Source: Paulinella micropora (Eukaryota > Cercozoa > Imbricatea > Euglyphida). Taken from it: DNA of 22,496 nucleotides. Shown one piece after another: positions 1 to 8,834 of the stretch. The stretch spans positions 188,959 to 211,454 of the forward strand of contig BJOX01000136.1 in the NCBI GenBank assembly GCA_009731375.1. The letters run 5' to 3'. Each line of letters begins with the position of its first letter. Positions within the stretch are counted from its first letter, which is position 1. The notes under the pieces are model-generated. The model worked only from the letters and a program-made list of their open reading frames with translations. It had not been told where the DNA came from and made no database searches. A program made the translations under genes and the position numbers.

Positions 1-83
1 CTATCTACCTACCTACCTACCTACCTACCTACCTACCTGCCTACCTGCCTACCTACCTACCTATCTACCTATCTATCTATCTA

Positions 84-125
<42 letters not shown>

Positions 126-352
126 NNNNNNNNNNACCTACCTACCTACCTACCTACCTACCTACCTACCTATCTAGCTACCTACCTACCTGTCTACCTA
201 CCTACCTGTGTACCTACCTACCTACCTACCTACCAGCCTACCTACCTGCCTACCTACCTATCTACCTATCTACCTACCTACCTACCTACCTACCTACCTA
301 CCTACCTGCCTACCTGCCTACCTACCTACCTATCTACCTATCTATCTATCTA

Positions 353-394
<42 letters not shown>
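1..394. repeat. CTAC/CTAT tetranucleotide tract
   Basis: Interrupted CTAC and CTAT microsatellite with single-base variants (CTGC, CTGT). A run of 10 N at 126-135 splits it. Nothing else is visible. The open frames across it read YLPT/YLSI repeats and are not coding. Confidence 0.95.
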
Positions 395-607
395 NNNNNN
401 NNNNNNNNNNNNNNNNNNNNNNNNNNNNNNNNNNNNNNNNNNNNNNNNNNNNNNNNNNNNNNNNNNNNNNNNNNNNNNNNNNNNNNNNNNNNNNNNNNNN
501 NNNNNNNNNNNNNNNNNNNNNNNNNNNNNNNNNNNNNNNNNNNNNNNNNNNNNNNNNNNNNNNNNNNNNNNNNNNNNNNNNNNNNNNNNNNNNNNNNNNN
601 NNNNNNN
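395..607. other. assembly gap of 213 N
   Basis: Unresolved bases. The gap falls exactly where a CTAT tract meets a non-repetitive element, so the true distance and the missing 5' part of that element are unknown. Confidence 0.98.
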
Positions 608-902
608 CTTGTTGAGCCCGGAATAAAACCCACAGTGCTCTGTCGGTTTATACTAGACTGTCGCACAGTCTCGAAACTCCATCTGCTTACTGGGCCCTCT
701 GTAATGGAGGTGGGAGCTCGTTCTGCAAGGGGCGCTTATGGAACGAGCCCTGGCCCCTAGGGAGGTTTGGTATCGCGTGTATCAGTCCCTTCCGTGCAAA
801 CATCACGGCTTAGCTGGGCATCGGGTCAATACTTTACCCACAGACTTCCTTGGTTGACGAAATCAGAAGCTCCTTTTTTCTGACATTAGTCGATATCTCA
901 TC
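608..902 (+). repeat. interspersed element, copy 1 (5' part lost in gap)
   Basis: Non-repetitive block that recurs almost unchanged within 2491-3067; relative to that copy it lacks about 11 bases near 773. It holds three short inverted repeats that would fold in RNA: GACTGT/ACAGTC around 657-670, CTCCAYCT/AGGTGGGAG, and GCTCGTTC (716-723) with GAACGAGC (741-748). Both copies end in the same 30-base stretch (873-902 here) and run straight into CTAT repeats. No convincing protein is encoded. It could be a short non-autonomous retroelement tail or another repeat family; the class is not recognised. Confidence 0.75.
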
Positions 903-984
903 TATCTATCTATCTATCTATCTTCCTATCTATCTACCTATCTATCTACCTATCTACCTACCTATCTGCCTACTACCTACCTAC

Positions 985-1040
<56 letters not shown>

Positions 1041-1078
1041 TCATCTGTTCATCTATTCATCTACTTATCTTTATCTAC

Positions 1079-1130
<52 letters not shown>

Positions 1131-1172
1131 TAATCTAATCTAATCTAATCTAATCTAATCTAATCTAATCTA

Positions 1173-1231
<59 letters not shown>

Positions 1232-1295
1232 AAACCATCCATCTATCTATCCATTTATCTATCCATCCATCCATCCATCCATCCATCCATCCATC

Positions 1296-1382
<87 letters not shown>
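903..1382. repeat. CTAT tract with TAATC and ATCC sub-blocks
   Basis: CTAT/CTAC microsatellite. It includes a TAATC pentanucleotide block at about 1131-1178 and an ATCC block at about 1231-1295. The last unit, TATCTAG, appears to supply the acceptor AG of exon 1. Confidence 0.95.
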
Positions 1383-1383
1383 G

Positions 1384-1429
1384 CTGATGTGGGTTGTCTT
1401 GGTCGAGAAAGAGCAAGGACGGACTCGAG
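1384..1429 (+). CDS. candidate exon 1, micro-exon of a Ser/Pro-rich protein gene
   Basis: A 46-nt non-repetitive island between a CTAT tract ending in CTAG and a donor GTATCT that opens a CT tract. In the frame used for the chain it reads [14 protein letters not shown], entering with 2 nt and leaving AG. That AG joins the first G of exon 2 as an Arg codon. A second frame ([15 protein letters not shown]) is also open and would put exon 2 in an Arg-rich frame. Upstream exons are not in the window or lie in the gaps. Function unknown. Confidence 0.5.
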
Positions 1430-1459
1430 GTATCTCTCTCTCTCTCTCCTCTCTTTCTT

Positions 1460-1504
<45 letters not shown>
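1430..1504. repeat. CT dinucleotide tract
   Basis: Starts at the donor of candidate exon 1 and runs into an N gap. Confidence 0.95.
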
Positions 1505-1886
1505 NNNNNNNNNNNNNNNNNNNNNNNNNNNNNNNNNNNNNNNNNNNNNNNNNNNNNNNNNNNNNNNNNNNNNNNNNNNNNNNNNNNNNNNNNNNNNNNN
1601 NNNNNNNNNNNNNNNNNNNNNNNNNNNNNNNNNNNNNNNNNNNNNNNNNNNNNNNNNNNNNNNNNNNNNNNNNNNNNNNNNNNNNNNNNNNNNNNNNNNN
1701 NNNNNNNNNNNNNNNNNNNNNNNNNNNNNNNNNNNNNNNNNNNNNNNNNNNNNNNNNNNNNNNNNNNNNNNNNNNNNNNNNNNNNNNNNNNNNNNNNNNN
1801 NNNNNNNNNNNNNNNNNNNNNNNNNNNNNNNNNNNNNNNNNNNNNNNNNNNNNNNNNNNNNNNNNNNNNNNNNNNNNNNNNNNNNN
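1505..1886. other. assembly gap of 382 N
   Basis: Unresolved bases between a CT tract and a CTAC tract. Additional exons could be hidden here, although candidate exons 1 and 2 already join in phase. Confidence 0.98.
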
Positions 1887-2490
<604 letters not shown>

Positions 2491-3064
2491 CTTTTTTCTG
2501 ACATTAGTCGATATCTCATCAGTTGATCTTATCACTTACTCCACGGAGTGAACCAAGGCCACTTGAGGTGTCACTGACCCTCCCTTGGGCTTGATTTTTT
2601 GAAATGGGTGCCATCTGTCGACAGACAGAGAATTAGGGGATGGTGTGGGTGTGCTGGGCCCGTGGTGGGGTGCCTCATGTGTGCCTAGCCATACGCCTAT
2701 GAGTCACATGCCGAAATAGTGACGGGAAGCACAATCCTGTTCCCTCAGGGTTCCCTTTCTCGCTTGTTGAGCCCGGAATAAAACCCACAGTGCTCTGTCG
2801 GTTTATACTAGACTGTCGAACAGTCTCGAAACTCCACCTGCTTACTGGGTCCTCTGTAATGGAGGTGGGAGCTCGTTCTGCAAGGGGCGCTTTATGGAAC
2901 GAGCCCTGGCCCCGCCTGGTACTAGGGAGCTTTGGTATCGCCTGTATCAGTCCCTTCCGTGCAAACATCACGGCTTAGCTGGGCATCGGGTTAATACTTT
3001 ACCCACAGACTTCCTTGGTTGACGAAATCAGAAGCTCCTTTTTTCTGACATTAGTCGATATCTC

Positions 3065-3067
<3 letters not shown>
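2491..3067 (+). repeat. interspersed element, copy 2, bounded by 30-bp direct repeats
   Basis: A 577-bp non-repetitive block. Its first 30 bases (2491-2520) and last 30 bases (3038-3067) are identical, and the same 30 bases end copy 1. Its second half (from about 2763) matches 608-902, including the three stem-forming inverted repeats (GCTCGTTC 2871-2878, GAACGAGC 2897-2904). CTAT tracts abut both ends. A minus-strand open frame of 98 codons crosses it, but I recognise nothing in it. Family unknown. Confidence 0.7.
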
Positions 3068-3141
<74 letters not shown>

Positions 3142-3160
3142 CCTATCTATCTATCTATCA
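3068..3160. repeat. CTAT tract
   Basis: Continues directly from the end of the interspersed element, as in copy 1. Confidence 0.95.
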
Positions 3161-3170
3161 CAGTGGTCCT

Positions 3171-3460
3171 ACTCCAGAAAAGCGAGTCACACAACAGACG
3201 AGAGGTATGCATATATGTATATATAATGTATAATGTATATATATGTATATATATATATATATATATTTCATACATGTAAATACATAAACAGTTATATACA
3301 TACGTACGTACAGACTCGGAAAAGCGTATCGCATATCAGACTAGTGGTATGCCTGTATATGTATCGTACATGTAAATACATATGCATGTATGTACATACG
3401 TATAAACACACTCGGAAACGCATCTCGCACAACAGACTAGAGGTATGCCTATATTGTATC
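3171..3460 (+). repeat. three spaced copies of a 45-bp motif (tandem unit about 100-140 bp)
   Basis: Copies at 3171-3220, 3311-3360 and 3409-3460 share a core of ACTCGGAAAAGCG, a CACAACAGAC-like part and AGAGGTATGC. They are separated by AT-rich TATG/CATA sequence that also repeats (ACATGTAAATACATA). A fourth copy lies at 4045-4100. Confidence 0.7.
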
Positions 3461-3515
3461 ATACCTATACATATACATGATCGCAAAAAAGGCACTAGGT
3501 GCGATCTATGCCAGA

Positions 3516-3575
3516 GATAGATAGATAGATAGGTAGATAGATAGGTAGGTAGGTAGGTAGGTAGGTAGGTAGGTA
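3516..3575. repeat. GATA/GGTA tract
   Basis: GATA then GGTA units leading into the conserved junction motif at 3576. Confidence 0.95.
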
Positions 3576-3606
3576 GGTCCCACCACTCTGCTATGCATTG
3601 TATGAT
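3576..3606 (+). repeat. junction motif copy 1 between GATA/GGTA and TATG tracts
   Basis: A 31-bp non-repetitive bridge containing CCCACCACTCTGCTATG. It recurs at 5118-5148 with one substitution and the same flanks: GGTA/GATA upstream, TATG downstream. Confidence 0.8.
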
Positions 3607-3686
3607 ATGTATGTATGTATGTATGCATGTACGTATGAGAGTTGTCCGGTTTTGATGTTGTCGATTGTTTCCCCACTTTCGGTGCA

Positions 3687-3856
3687 CTACCCCACTTGTC
3701 ACGAGAAAACCTGACCTAAATAAAAACCTGGCGCCGCAGATCACGGCATATTTCGTTGGGAATTTCGCTCAGTGTAAAAATCCGAGTGAAATGAGCCTTG
3801 TTTTGCGGCGTCAGGTTTTTTTTTACTTCAGGTTTTGTCGTGACAAGTGGGGTACT
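3687..3856. mobile_element. palindromic (foldback/MITE-like) element
   Basis: Arms of about 52 bp at 3687-3738 and 3804-3856 are reverse complements with few mismatches (TACCCCACTTGTCACGA against TCGTGACAAGTGGGGTA). The 65-bp loop holds a further weak inverted repeat (ATTTCGCTC / GAGTGAAAT). No coding capacity. Such elements are usually moved by a transposase encoded elsewhere. No clear target-site duplication seen. Confidence 0.7.
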
Positions 3857-3859
3857 GCC

Positions 3860-3986
3860 TTTTATCGGTCACCTCCACAAAGTTTGGTCAGGTTACCGAT
3901 AAAATTACATATGCGGCGCGCCAAATTTGACGTGTTTTGCGGGCTCGCCGGCCCGGCTCGCCCGCAAAACACGTCAGATTTGTGGC
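3860..3986. mobile_element. double-hairpin element, copy 1
   Basis: Two adjoining inverted repeats. The first is TTTATCGGTCACCT (3861-3874) with AGGTTACCGATAAA (3890-3903). The second spans 3910-3986, with arms of about 36 bp (TATGCGGC...TTTTGCGGGC against GCCCGCAAAA...GCCGCATA) around a GCCGGCCCGGC centre. A near-identical copy lies at 19274-19409, so this is a dispersed, probably mobile, non-coding element. Confidence 0.75.
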
Positions 3987-4303
3987 TAGCCGCATAATGT
4001 ACTATTTTCAATTTACACATACATACCTATGCATGCGTGTGTCTCACACGCGGGACAAGCGTATCACACAACACACTAGAGGTATGCATATGTAACATAC
4101 ATATGCACACATATATACACATGCGCATACGTATGCATGCATGTACGTACGTGCATACATATATGTAAATAAGCGAGTATGCATGAGTATGCATACATAC
4201 ACATATATACAAAACATACATATACATACATACTGTATATGCATAGGAGAGGACGCACATCTTCGGCACTCAATTCTCATTCTCATACATACATATGTAT
4301 ACA

Positions 4304-4334
<31 letters not shown>

Positions 4335-4454
4335 CATGCATACATACTTTCATACATACTTTCATACATATATACATACATACATGAACATACGTATTTA
4401 CATACCTGTACATACATATAGTATATTCGTACACACACACACACATACACACAC

Positions 4455-4518
<64 letters not shown>

Positions 4519-4520
4519 CA
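3987..4520. repeat. CATA-rich region, then CA and TA dinucleotide tracts
   Basis: Degenerate CATA/TATG sequence with the fourth 45-bp motif copy at 4045-4100, regular CATA at about 4285-4430, CA at about 4431-4484 and TA at about 4485-4513. No gene seen. Confidence 0.9.
4249..4285 (+). other. degenerate copy of the intron end before exon 2 (a)
   Basis: GGACGCACATCTTCGGCACT followed by a pyrimidine stretch resembles the real intron end at 4737-4776. It is followed by CATA repeat instead of an acceptor AG. Confidence 0.4.
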
Positions 4521-4564
4521 CTTAGGCGCAGAGTGTCATCTGCGTCACTCCTTCACTTGTTCGA
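4521..4564 (+). other. degenerate copy of the intron end before exon 2 (b)
   Basis: Shares GCGTCACTCCTTC and the TGTTC-like end with the real intron end (GCGACACTCCTTC ... CGTTCCAG). It lacks the acceptor AG and is followed by CATA repeat. Confidence 0.45.
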
Positions 4565-4735
4565 ACATACATACATACATACCTACATATACATACACCT
4601 ACATACTTACATACACATACATACATATACATTTATGCATTTACATTACACTTGGGATGAGTATGATGTACACACGAGTATACATACGTACATACACATA
4701 CATATACATATACATATATACATGTACATTACATA
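4565..4735. repeat. CATA tract
   Basis: CATA/TACA microsatellite with interruptions, running up to the intron end of exon 2. Confidence 0.9.
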
Positions 4736-4776
4736 GGGGATGAAAATCATAAGCGACACTCCTTCTCTCGTTCCAG

Positions 4777-4849
4777 GGAGTATGTCAAGGACGGCGCCAA
4801 GGAGAAGAAGGAGAAGGAGAAGGAGAAGGAGAAGGACAGGGACGAGAGC
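4777..4849 (+). CDS. candidate exon 2, Lys/Glu-rich segment
   Basis: A 73-nt exon with a good acceptor (CTTCTCTCGTTCCAG) and donor (GTAAGC). After one G completing an Arg codon with exon 1 it reads [19 protein letters not shown] then DRDES, ending on a codon boundary. Nearly every third base is G or C in this frame, which favours it over the alternative poly-Arg frame. The charged run suggests a flexible or helical linker. It is preceded by two degenerate copies of its own intron end and followed by a donor flank that recurs inverted at 5315 and 5527. Confidence 0.65.
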
Positions 4850-4883
4850 GTAAGCAAAGAAAGGAACGACAGCCGAGAGAGGG
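4850..4883 (+). repeat. donor-flank sequence with two inverted copies downstream
   Basis: The 34 bases after exon 2 (GTAAGCAAAGAAAGGA ...) match the reverse complement of 5527-5560 with 4 mismatches, and more weakly that of 5315-5347. In pre-mRNA these could pair and cover the donor. Confidence 0.7.
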
Positions 4884-5023
4884 TAGATAGAGATAGATAG
4901 ATAGATAGATAGATAGATAGGTAGATAGGTAGGTAGGTAGGTAGGATAGATAGGTAGGTAGGTAGGTAGGTAGGTAGGATAGATAGGTAGGTAGGTAGGT
5001 AGGTAGGTAGGTAGGTAGGTAGG

Positions 5024-5102
<79 letters not shown>

Positions 5103-5117
5103 GTAGATAGATAGATA
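4884..5117. repeat. GATA/GGTA tract
   Basis: Alternating GATA and GGTA microsatellite after the exon 2 donor, ending at junction motif copy 2. Confidence 0.95.
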
Positions 5118-5148
5118 GGTCCCACCACTCTGCTATGTATTGTATGAT
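5118..5148 (+). repeat. junction motif copy 2
   Basis: Second copy of the 31-bp bridge at 3576-3606, again with GATA upstream and TATG downstream. Confidence 0.8.
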
Positions 5149-5152
5149 TATG

Positions 5153-5184
<32 letters not shown>

Positions 5185-5565
5185 TGTGTGTATGTATGTA
5201 TGTATGTATGTATGTATGTATGTATGTATGTATTTACGTATGCATGCATGCATGCATACATGCATGCATGTATGTATGTATGTATGTATGGTATGTCTGT
5301 CTGTCTGTCTGTAACCTCTCGCCACTGTCGATCCTTTCTTTGCAATCATATTTATGTATGTATGTACGTATGTACGTATGTACGTATGTATGTATGTATG
5401 TATGTATGTATGTATGTATGTATGTATGTACGTATGTATGTATGTATGTCTGTATGTATGTCTGTATGTATGTATGTATGTATGTATGTATGTATGTATG
5501 TATGTGTGTATGTATGTATGTATGCACCCGCTCGCGGCTGTCGATCCTTTCTTTGCTCACATATG

Positions 5566-5597
<32 letters not shown>
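5149..5597. repeat. TATG tract with two inverted donor-flank copies
   Basis: TATG microsatellite with TGCA, TACG and CTGT sub-blocks. It is interrupted at 5315-5347 and 5527-5560 by inverted copies of the exon 2 donor flank, which share TGTCGATCCTTTCTTTGC. Confidence 0.9.
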
Positions 5598-5687
5598 TCT
5601 CCATCTCCATCTCCACCTCTATCTCTACCTCTATCTCTACCTCTATCTCTACTCTATCTCTATCTCTATCTCCATCTCTATCTTATC

Positions 5688-5692
<5 letters not shown>
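5598..5692. repeat. ATCTCY hexanucleotide tract
   Basis: Units of ATCTCC and ATCTCT with ACCTCT variants, bridging TATG (left) to CTAT (right). Confidence 0.85.
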
Positions 5693-5783
<91 letters not shown>

Positions 5784-5828
5784 CCTACCTACCTACCTAC
5801 CTACCTACCTACCTACCTACCTACCTAC

Positions 5829-5895
<67 letters not shown>

Positions 5896-6074
5896 GAGCG
5901 TGCATACATAAATACATACATAAATACATACATACATACATACACACACATACATACATACATACATACATAAATACATAAATACATACATACATACATA
6001 CCATACATACATACATACATACATACAATACATGCATAATACATACATACGTACATGCTATAAATGCGTATATA
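5693..6074. repeat. CTAT/CTAC tract then CATA tract
   Basis: CTAT to 5895 with CTGT and CTAC sub-blocks; then, after CTAGAGCG, CATA with AATA variants to about 6060. No exon seen. Confidence 0.9.
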
Positions 6075-6236
6075 TACATACAATACATGTATGTATGTCG
6101 TGCAATACATAGGACGGTGGCGGTAGTCGTCGTTCCAGCATGGACAGATAAAAACATATATATAAATACATACAATACATGCATGTATGTCGTACAATTC
6201 AAAGGACGGTGGTAGTCGTCGCTCCAGAGTTGACAG
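6075..6236 (+). repeat. two decoy copies of the exon 3 intron end
   Basis: Tandem units begin at 6075, 6167 and 6255 (spacing 92 and 88 bp). All three contain a GGACGGTGG core and TAGTCGTCGYTCCAG. The first two continue CATGGACAG or AGTTGACAG and then drop into ATAAAACATATATATAAA. The third continues CTCCAGCGTGCACAGAGAG into exon 3. Confidence 0.75.
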
Positions 6237-6334
6237 ATAAAACATATATATAAATCCATACAATACATGCATGTATGTCGTACACTTCATAGGACGGTGG
6301 TAGTCGTCGCTCCAGCTCCAGCGTGCACAGAGAG

Positions 6335-6387
6335 GCTGAGAAGATCGCGGCTCTGTTCCGAGCAAGCAGGCAGGGCGCCGTGGGCAG
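6335..6387 (+). CDS. candidate exon 3 (start uncertain, 6322 possible)
   Basis: Open island with donor GTTCTT. From 6335 it reads AEKIAALFRASRQGAVG and leaves AG. This start keeps phase with exon 2 (DRDES|AEKIAALF), but its acceptor context (CACAGAGAG) is poor. A start at 6322 after CTCCAGCTCCAG is better as an acceptor; it adds VHRE and would need the Arg-rich frame of exon 2 or an unseen exon. The last 37 nt plus donor recur at 6473 and 6801. Confidence 0.5.
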
Positions 6388-6391
6388 GTTC

Positions 6392-6471
<80 letters not shown>

Positions 6472-6472
6472 G

Positions 6473-6509
6473 CTCTGTTCCGAGCAAGCAGGCAGGGCGC
6501 CGTGGGCAG
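6473..6509 (+). other. decoy exon 3 end plus donor, copy 1
   Basis: 37 nt identical to the last 37 nt of exon 3 (CTCTGTTCCGAGCAAGCAGG ...), followed by GTCCAT. No AG precedes it in the TTG tract, so it has a donor but no acceptor. Confidence 0.8.
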
Positions 6510-6743
6510 GTCCATATGTTTGTTGTTGTTGTTGTTGTTGTTCTTCTTCTTCTTCTTCTTCTTCTTCTTCTTCTTCTTCTTCTTCTTCTTCTTCTTCTTC
6601 TCCTCCTCCTCCTCCTCCTCCTTCTCCTCCTCCTCCTCCTCCTCCTCCTCCTTCTTCTTCTTCTTCTTCTTCTTCTTCTTCTTCTTCTTCTTCTTCTTCT
6701 TCTTCTTCTTCTTCTTCTTCTTCTTCTTCTTCTCTTGTTGTGG

Positions 6744-6790
<47 letters not shown>

Positions 6791-6800
6791 CTTGTTGTTG

Positions 6801-6837
6801 CTCTGTTCCGAGCAAGCAGGCAAGGCCCCGTGGGAAG
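6801..6837 (+). other. decoy exon 3 end plus donor, copy 2
   Basis: Same 37-nt segment with a few changes (it would encode P for A in QGAVG), followed by GTCCATAG, almost as in copy 1. Again no upstream acceptor within the repeat. Confidence 0.8.
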
Positions 6838-6848
6838 GTCCATAGTGT

Positions 6849-6937
<89 letters not shown>

Positions 6938-7000
6938 GTAATTTGCATGTGCGTACATATGTGCGTGTATACGCGTGTAGGTATGTATATTTGTTTATGT

Positions 7001-7030
7001 TTGGTGTGTGTGTGTGTGTGTGTGTGTGTG
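7001..7030. repeat. GT dinucleotide tract
   Basis: GT repeat immediately upstream of the exon 4 acceptor. Confidence 0.9.
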
Positions 7031-7041
7031 AATACATACAG

Positions 7042-7062
7042 GTACGTCTGTTTCATCAACGG
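7042..7062 (+). CDS. candidate exon 4, 21-nt micro-exon
   Basis: Between acceptor ATACATACAG and a strong donor GTGAGC. In the chain frame it reads (R)YVCFIN and leaves GG, which makes Gly with the first base of exon 5. Very short, so the evidence is the paired splice signals and phase agreement on both sides. Confidence 0.45.
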
Positions 7063-7076
7063 GTGAGCCTTAGAGC

Positions 7077-7170
7077 AAACATACATACATACATACATAC
7101 ATACATACATACATACATGCATACATACATACATACATGCATACATACATACATACATACATACATACAT
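7077..7170. repeat. CATA tract
   Basis: CATA/TGCA microsatellite whose last units (CATGCAG) form the acceptor of exon 5. Confidence 0.95.
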
Positions 7171-7174
7171 GCAG

Positions 7175-7219
7175 GTCTGTCTCCCCGCCTGGAGAGCCCC
7201 ACAGCAAATCCTCTGCAGC
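7175..7219 (+). CDS. candidate exon 5
   Basis: 45 nt between acceptor ACATGCAG and donor GTAACT. Reads (G)[14 protein letters not shown] and leaves GC. All three frames are open, so frame choice rests on phase with exons 4 and 6. Ser/Pro-rich like the rest of the predicted product. Confidence 0.5.
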
Positions 7220-7315
7220 GTAACTCTATCTACCTAACTATATACATATCTATCTACATAGCTACCAATCTGTACGTCCATCTCTATCCATCTCTGAGTT
7301 ATCTATCCATATCAG

Positions 7316-7356
<41 letters not shown>

Positions 7357-7420
7357 CAAAAACAAAACAGACAACAACAACAACAACAAAAACAAAAACA
7401 ACAACAACAACAACAACAAA
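7220..7420. repeat. degenerate CTAT, then AAAAC and AAC tracts
   Basis: Broken CTAT sequence to about 7314, AAAAC pentanucleotides 7315-7369, AAC trinucleotides to 7420. Confidence 0.9.
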
Positions 7421-7557
7421 ATCGTGAAAATTTCGCGGTCTTTGCAGTGAATCCCCGGAAACAAAATCGCGAAAATTTTGCGGTAGTTGCGGTGAAAATC
7501 CGGAAACAAAAAATCGCGAAAATTTTGCGGTAGTTGCGGTGAATTTCCGGAAACTTG
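7421..7557 (+). repeat. three tandem copies of a 45-47 bp unit
   Basis: Units start at 7421, 7466 and 7513. Each holds near-palindromic GCGAAAATTTTGCGG (first copy diverged) followed by TTGCGGTGAA and TCCGGAAAC. Non-coding, within intron 5. Confidence 0.85.
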
Positions 7558-7611
7558 GCCGCAATTGGGCATATCCAGTCTCATATATTTTGCTTGTTTG
7601 CTATCTGTTAG

Positions 7612-7687
7612 TGGGGTTACTAACTCGCCTCGTTCGCACCGCGAATCGATCCAGCGCTCACACTCTCGCTCCACCTCCGCCTCCTTG
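7612..7687 (+). CDS. candidate exon 6, Arg/Ser-rich
   Basis: 76 nt from acceptor TTGTTTGCTATCTGTTAG to donor GTAACA. After one T completing Ala with exon 5 it reads [15 protein letters not shown] then [10 protein letters not shown], ending on a codon boundary. A shorter version from 7655 (after GATCCAG, with a TTACTAACT branch-point-like site upstream) is possible, but it would break phase with exon 5. Alternating Arg/Ser suggests phosphorylation sites. Confidence 0.55.
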
Positions 7688-7760
7688 GTAACATTCATAA
7701 ATAACATACATATGTATGTTATGCATGTATGCATGTATGTATGTCTGTGTATGCATGTAG
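7688..7760. repeat. TATG/TGCA short tract (intron 6)
   Basis: A 73-nt intron made of TATG/TGCA units after GTAACATTC. Its end, CATGTAG, is a one-base variant of the repeat and forms the acceptor of exon 7. Confidence 0.7.
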
Positions 7761-7805
7761 GTCTCGTTGCCGCATTCGCGCTCCAACTCGCACATCTCTA
7801 CTATG
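7761..7805 (+). CDS. candidate exon 7
   Basis: 45 nt, acceptor CATGTAG, donor GTAGAT which is also the first unit of a GATA tract. Reads [15 protein letters not shown] in phase 0 on both sides, continuing the Arg/Ser character of exon 6. Confidence 0.5.
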
Positions 7806-8325
<520 letters not shown>

Positions 8326-8336
8326 TGAGTGGTGAC

Positions 8337-8368
8337 ACACACTCGTGCTGGTCAGGCCGCTCCGGGCC

Positions 8369-8369
<1 letters not shown>
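8337..8369 (+). other. decoy acceptor plus first bases of exon 8
   Basis: CGTGCTGGTCAG followed by GCCGCTCCGG matches the real exon 8 acceptor at 8609-8630. After CCGGGCCC the copy is replaced by CTAT repeat, which fills the 235 bp up to the real site. Confidence 0.85.
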
Positions 8370-8435
<66 letters not shown>

Positions 8436-8480
8436 CCTACCTACCTACCTACCTACCTACCTACCTACCTACCTACCTAC

Positions 8481-8541
<61 letters not shown>

Positions 8542-8547
8542 CATCTA

Positions 8548-8586
<39 letters not shown>

Positions 8587-8604
8587 ATCTATCTCTCTAT
8601 CTAT
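8370..8604. repeat. CTAT/CTAC tract then CT
   Basis: CTAT with a central CTAC block and CTCT at the end, lying between the decoy and real exon 8 acceptors. Confidence 0.95.
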
Positions 8605-8620
8605 CACACGTGCTGGTCAG

Positions 8621-8694
8621 GCCGCTCCGGCGCCTGGCTCACCGGCCCTTCCGGCCACCGCCGGCCCGGTCAACCCAGCCGCAGCCACCAACAG
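8621..8694 (+). CDS. candidate exon 8, Ala/Pro-rich
   Basis: 74 nt from acceptor GTGCTGGTCAG to donor GTGATT. Reads [20 protein letters not shown] then AATN, leaving AG, which makes Ser with exon 9. GC-rich and clearly non-repetitive against its AT-rich flanks. Both borders have copies: the acceptor at 8337, and the exon end plus donor at 8835-8890 (inverted), 8928-8985 (inverted) and 9083-9138 (direct). Confidence 0.65.
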
Positions 8695-8710
8695 GTGATT
8701 TTGGAAATAG

Positions 8711-8834
8711 AAACATACATACATACATACATACATACATACATACATACATACACACATACATACATGCATACATACATACGTGCATACATACATACAT
8801 ACATACATACATACATACATACATCACATACATA
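8711..8834. repeat. CATA tract
   Basis: CATA/TGCA microsatellite after the exon 8 donor. Confidence 0.95.

Larger units (their letters stand above)
6388..6940. repeat. TTG / TTC / TCC trinucleotide tracts
   Basis: TTG 6388-6472, TTG again to 6540, pure pyrimidine TTC-TCC-TTC 6541-6736, TTG 6737-6800, and TTG/TCG to 6940. Interrupted by two decoy copies of the exon 3 end. Poly-Q/N/C/L/S/R/E open frames here are repeat artefacts. Confidence 0.95.

Noticed and set aside
1131-1178. TAATC pentanucleotides as telomere-like repeat
   Set aside because: Only a short block inside CTAT repeat, and not a known telomeric unit.
2491-3067. LTR retrotransposon from the 30-bp direct repeats
   Set aside because: The repeats are too short for LTRs, and no primer-binding site, polypurine tract or pol-like frame is visible.
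4777-4849. Poly-Arg frame of exon 2 (SMSRTAP then a run of Arg), with exon 1 read as [15 protein letters not shown] and exon 3 from 6322
   Set aside because: It is phase-consistent across three exons and cannot be excluded, but the Lys/Glu frame has G or C at nearly every third position and a more natural composition.
5889-7170. Minus-strand poly-Gln, poly-Asn, poly-Thr, poly-Lys and poly-Glu frames
   Set aside because: These are antisense readings of TTG and TTC tracts. Exon signals around them lie on the plus strand.
7618-7624. Perfect TACTAAC branch point for a shorter exon 6 starting at 7655
   Set aside because: In the phase that links exons 5 and 7 these bases encode part of GVTN. The shorter exon would break phase with exon 5. 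Kept only as an alternative.
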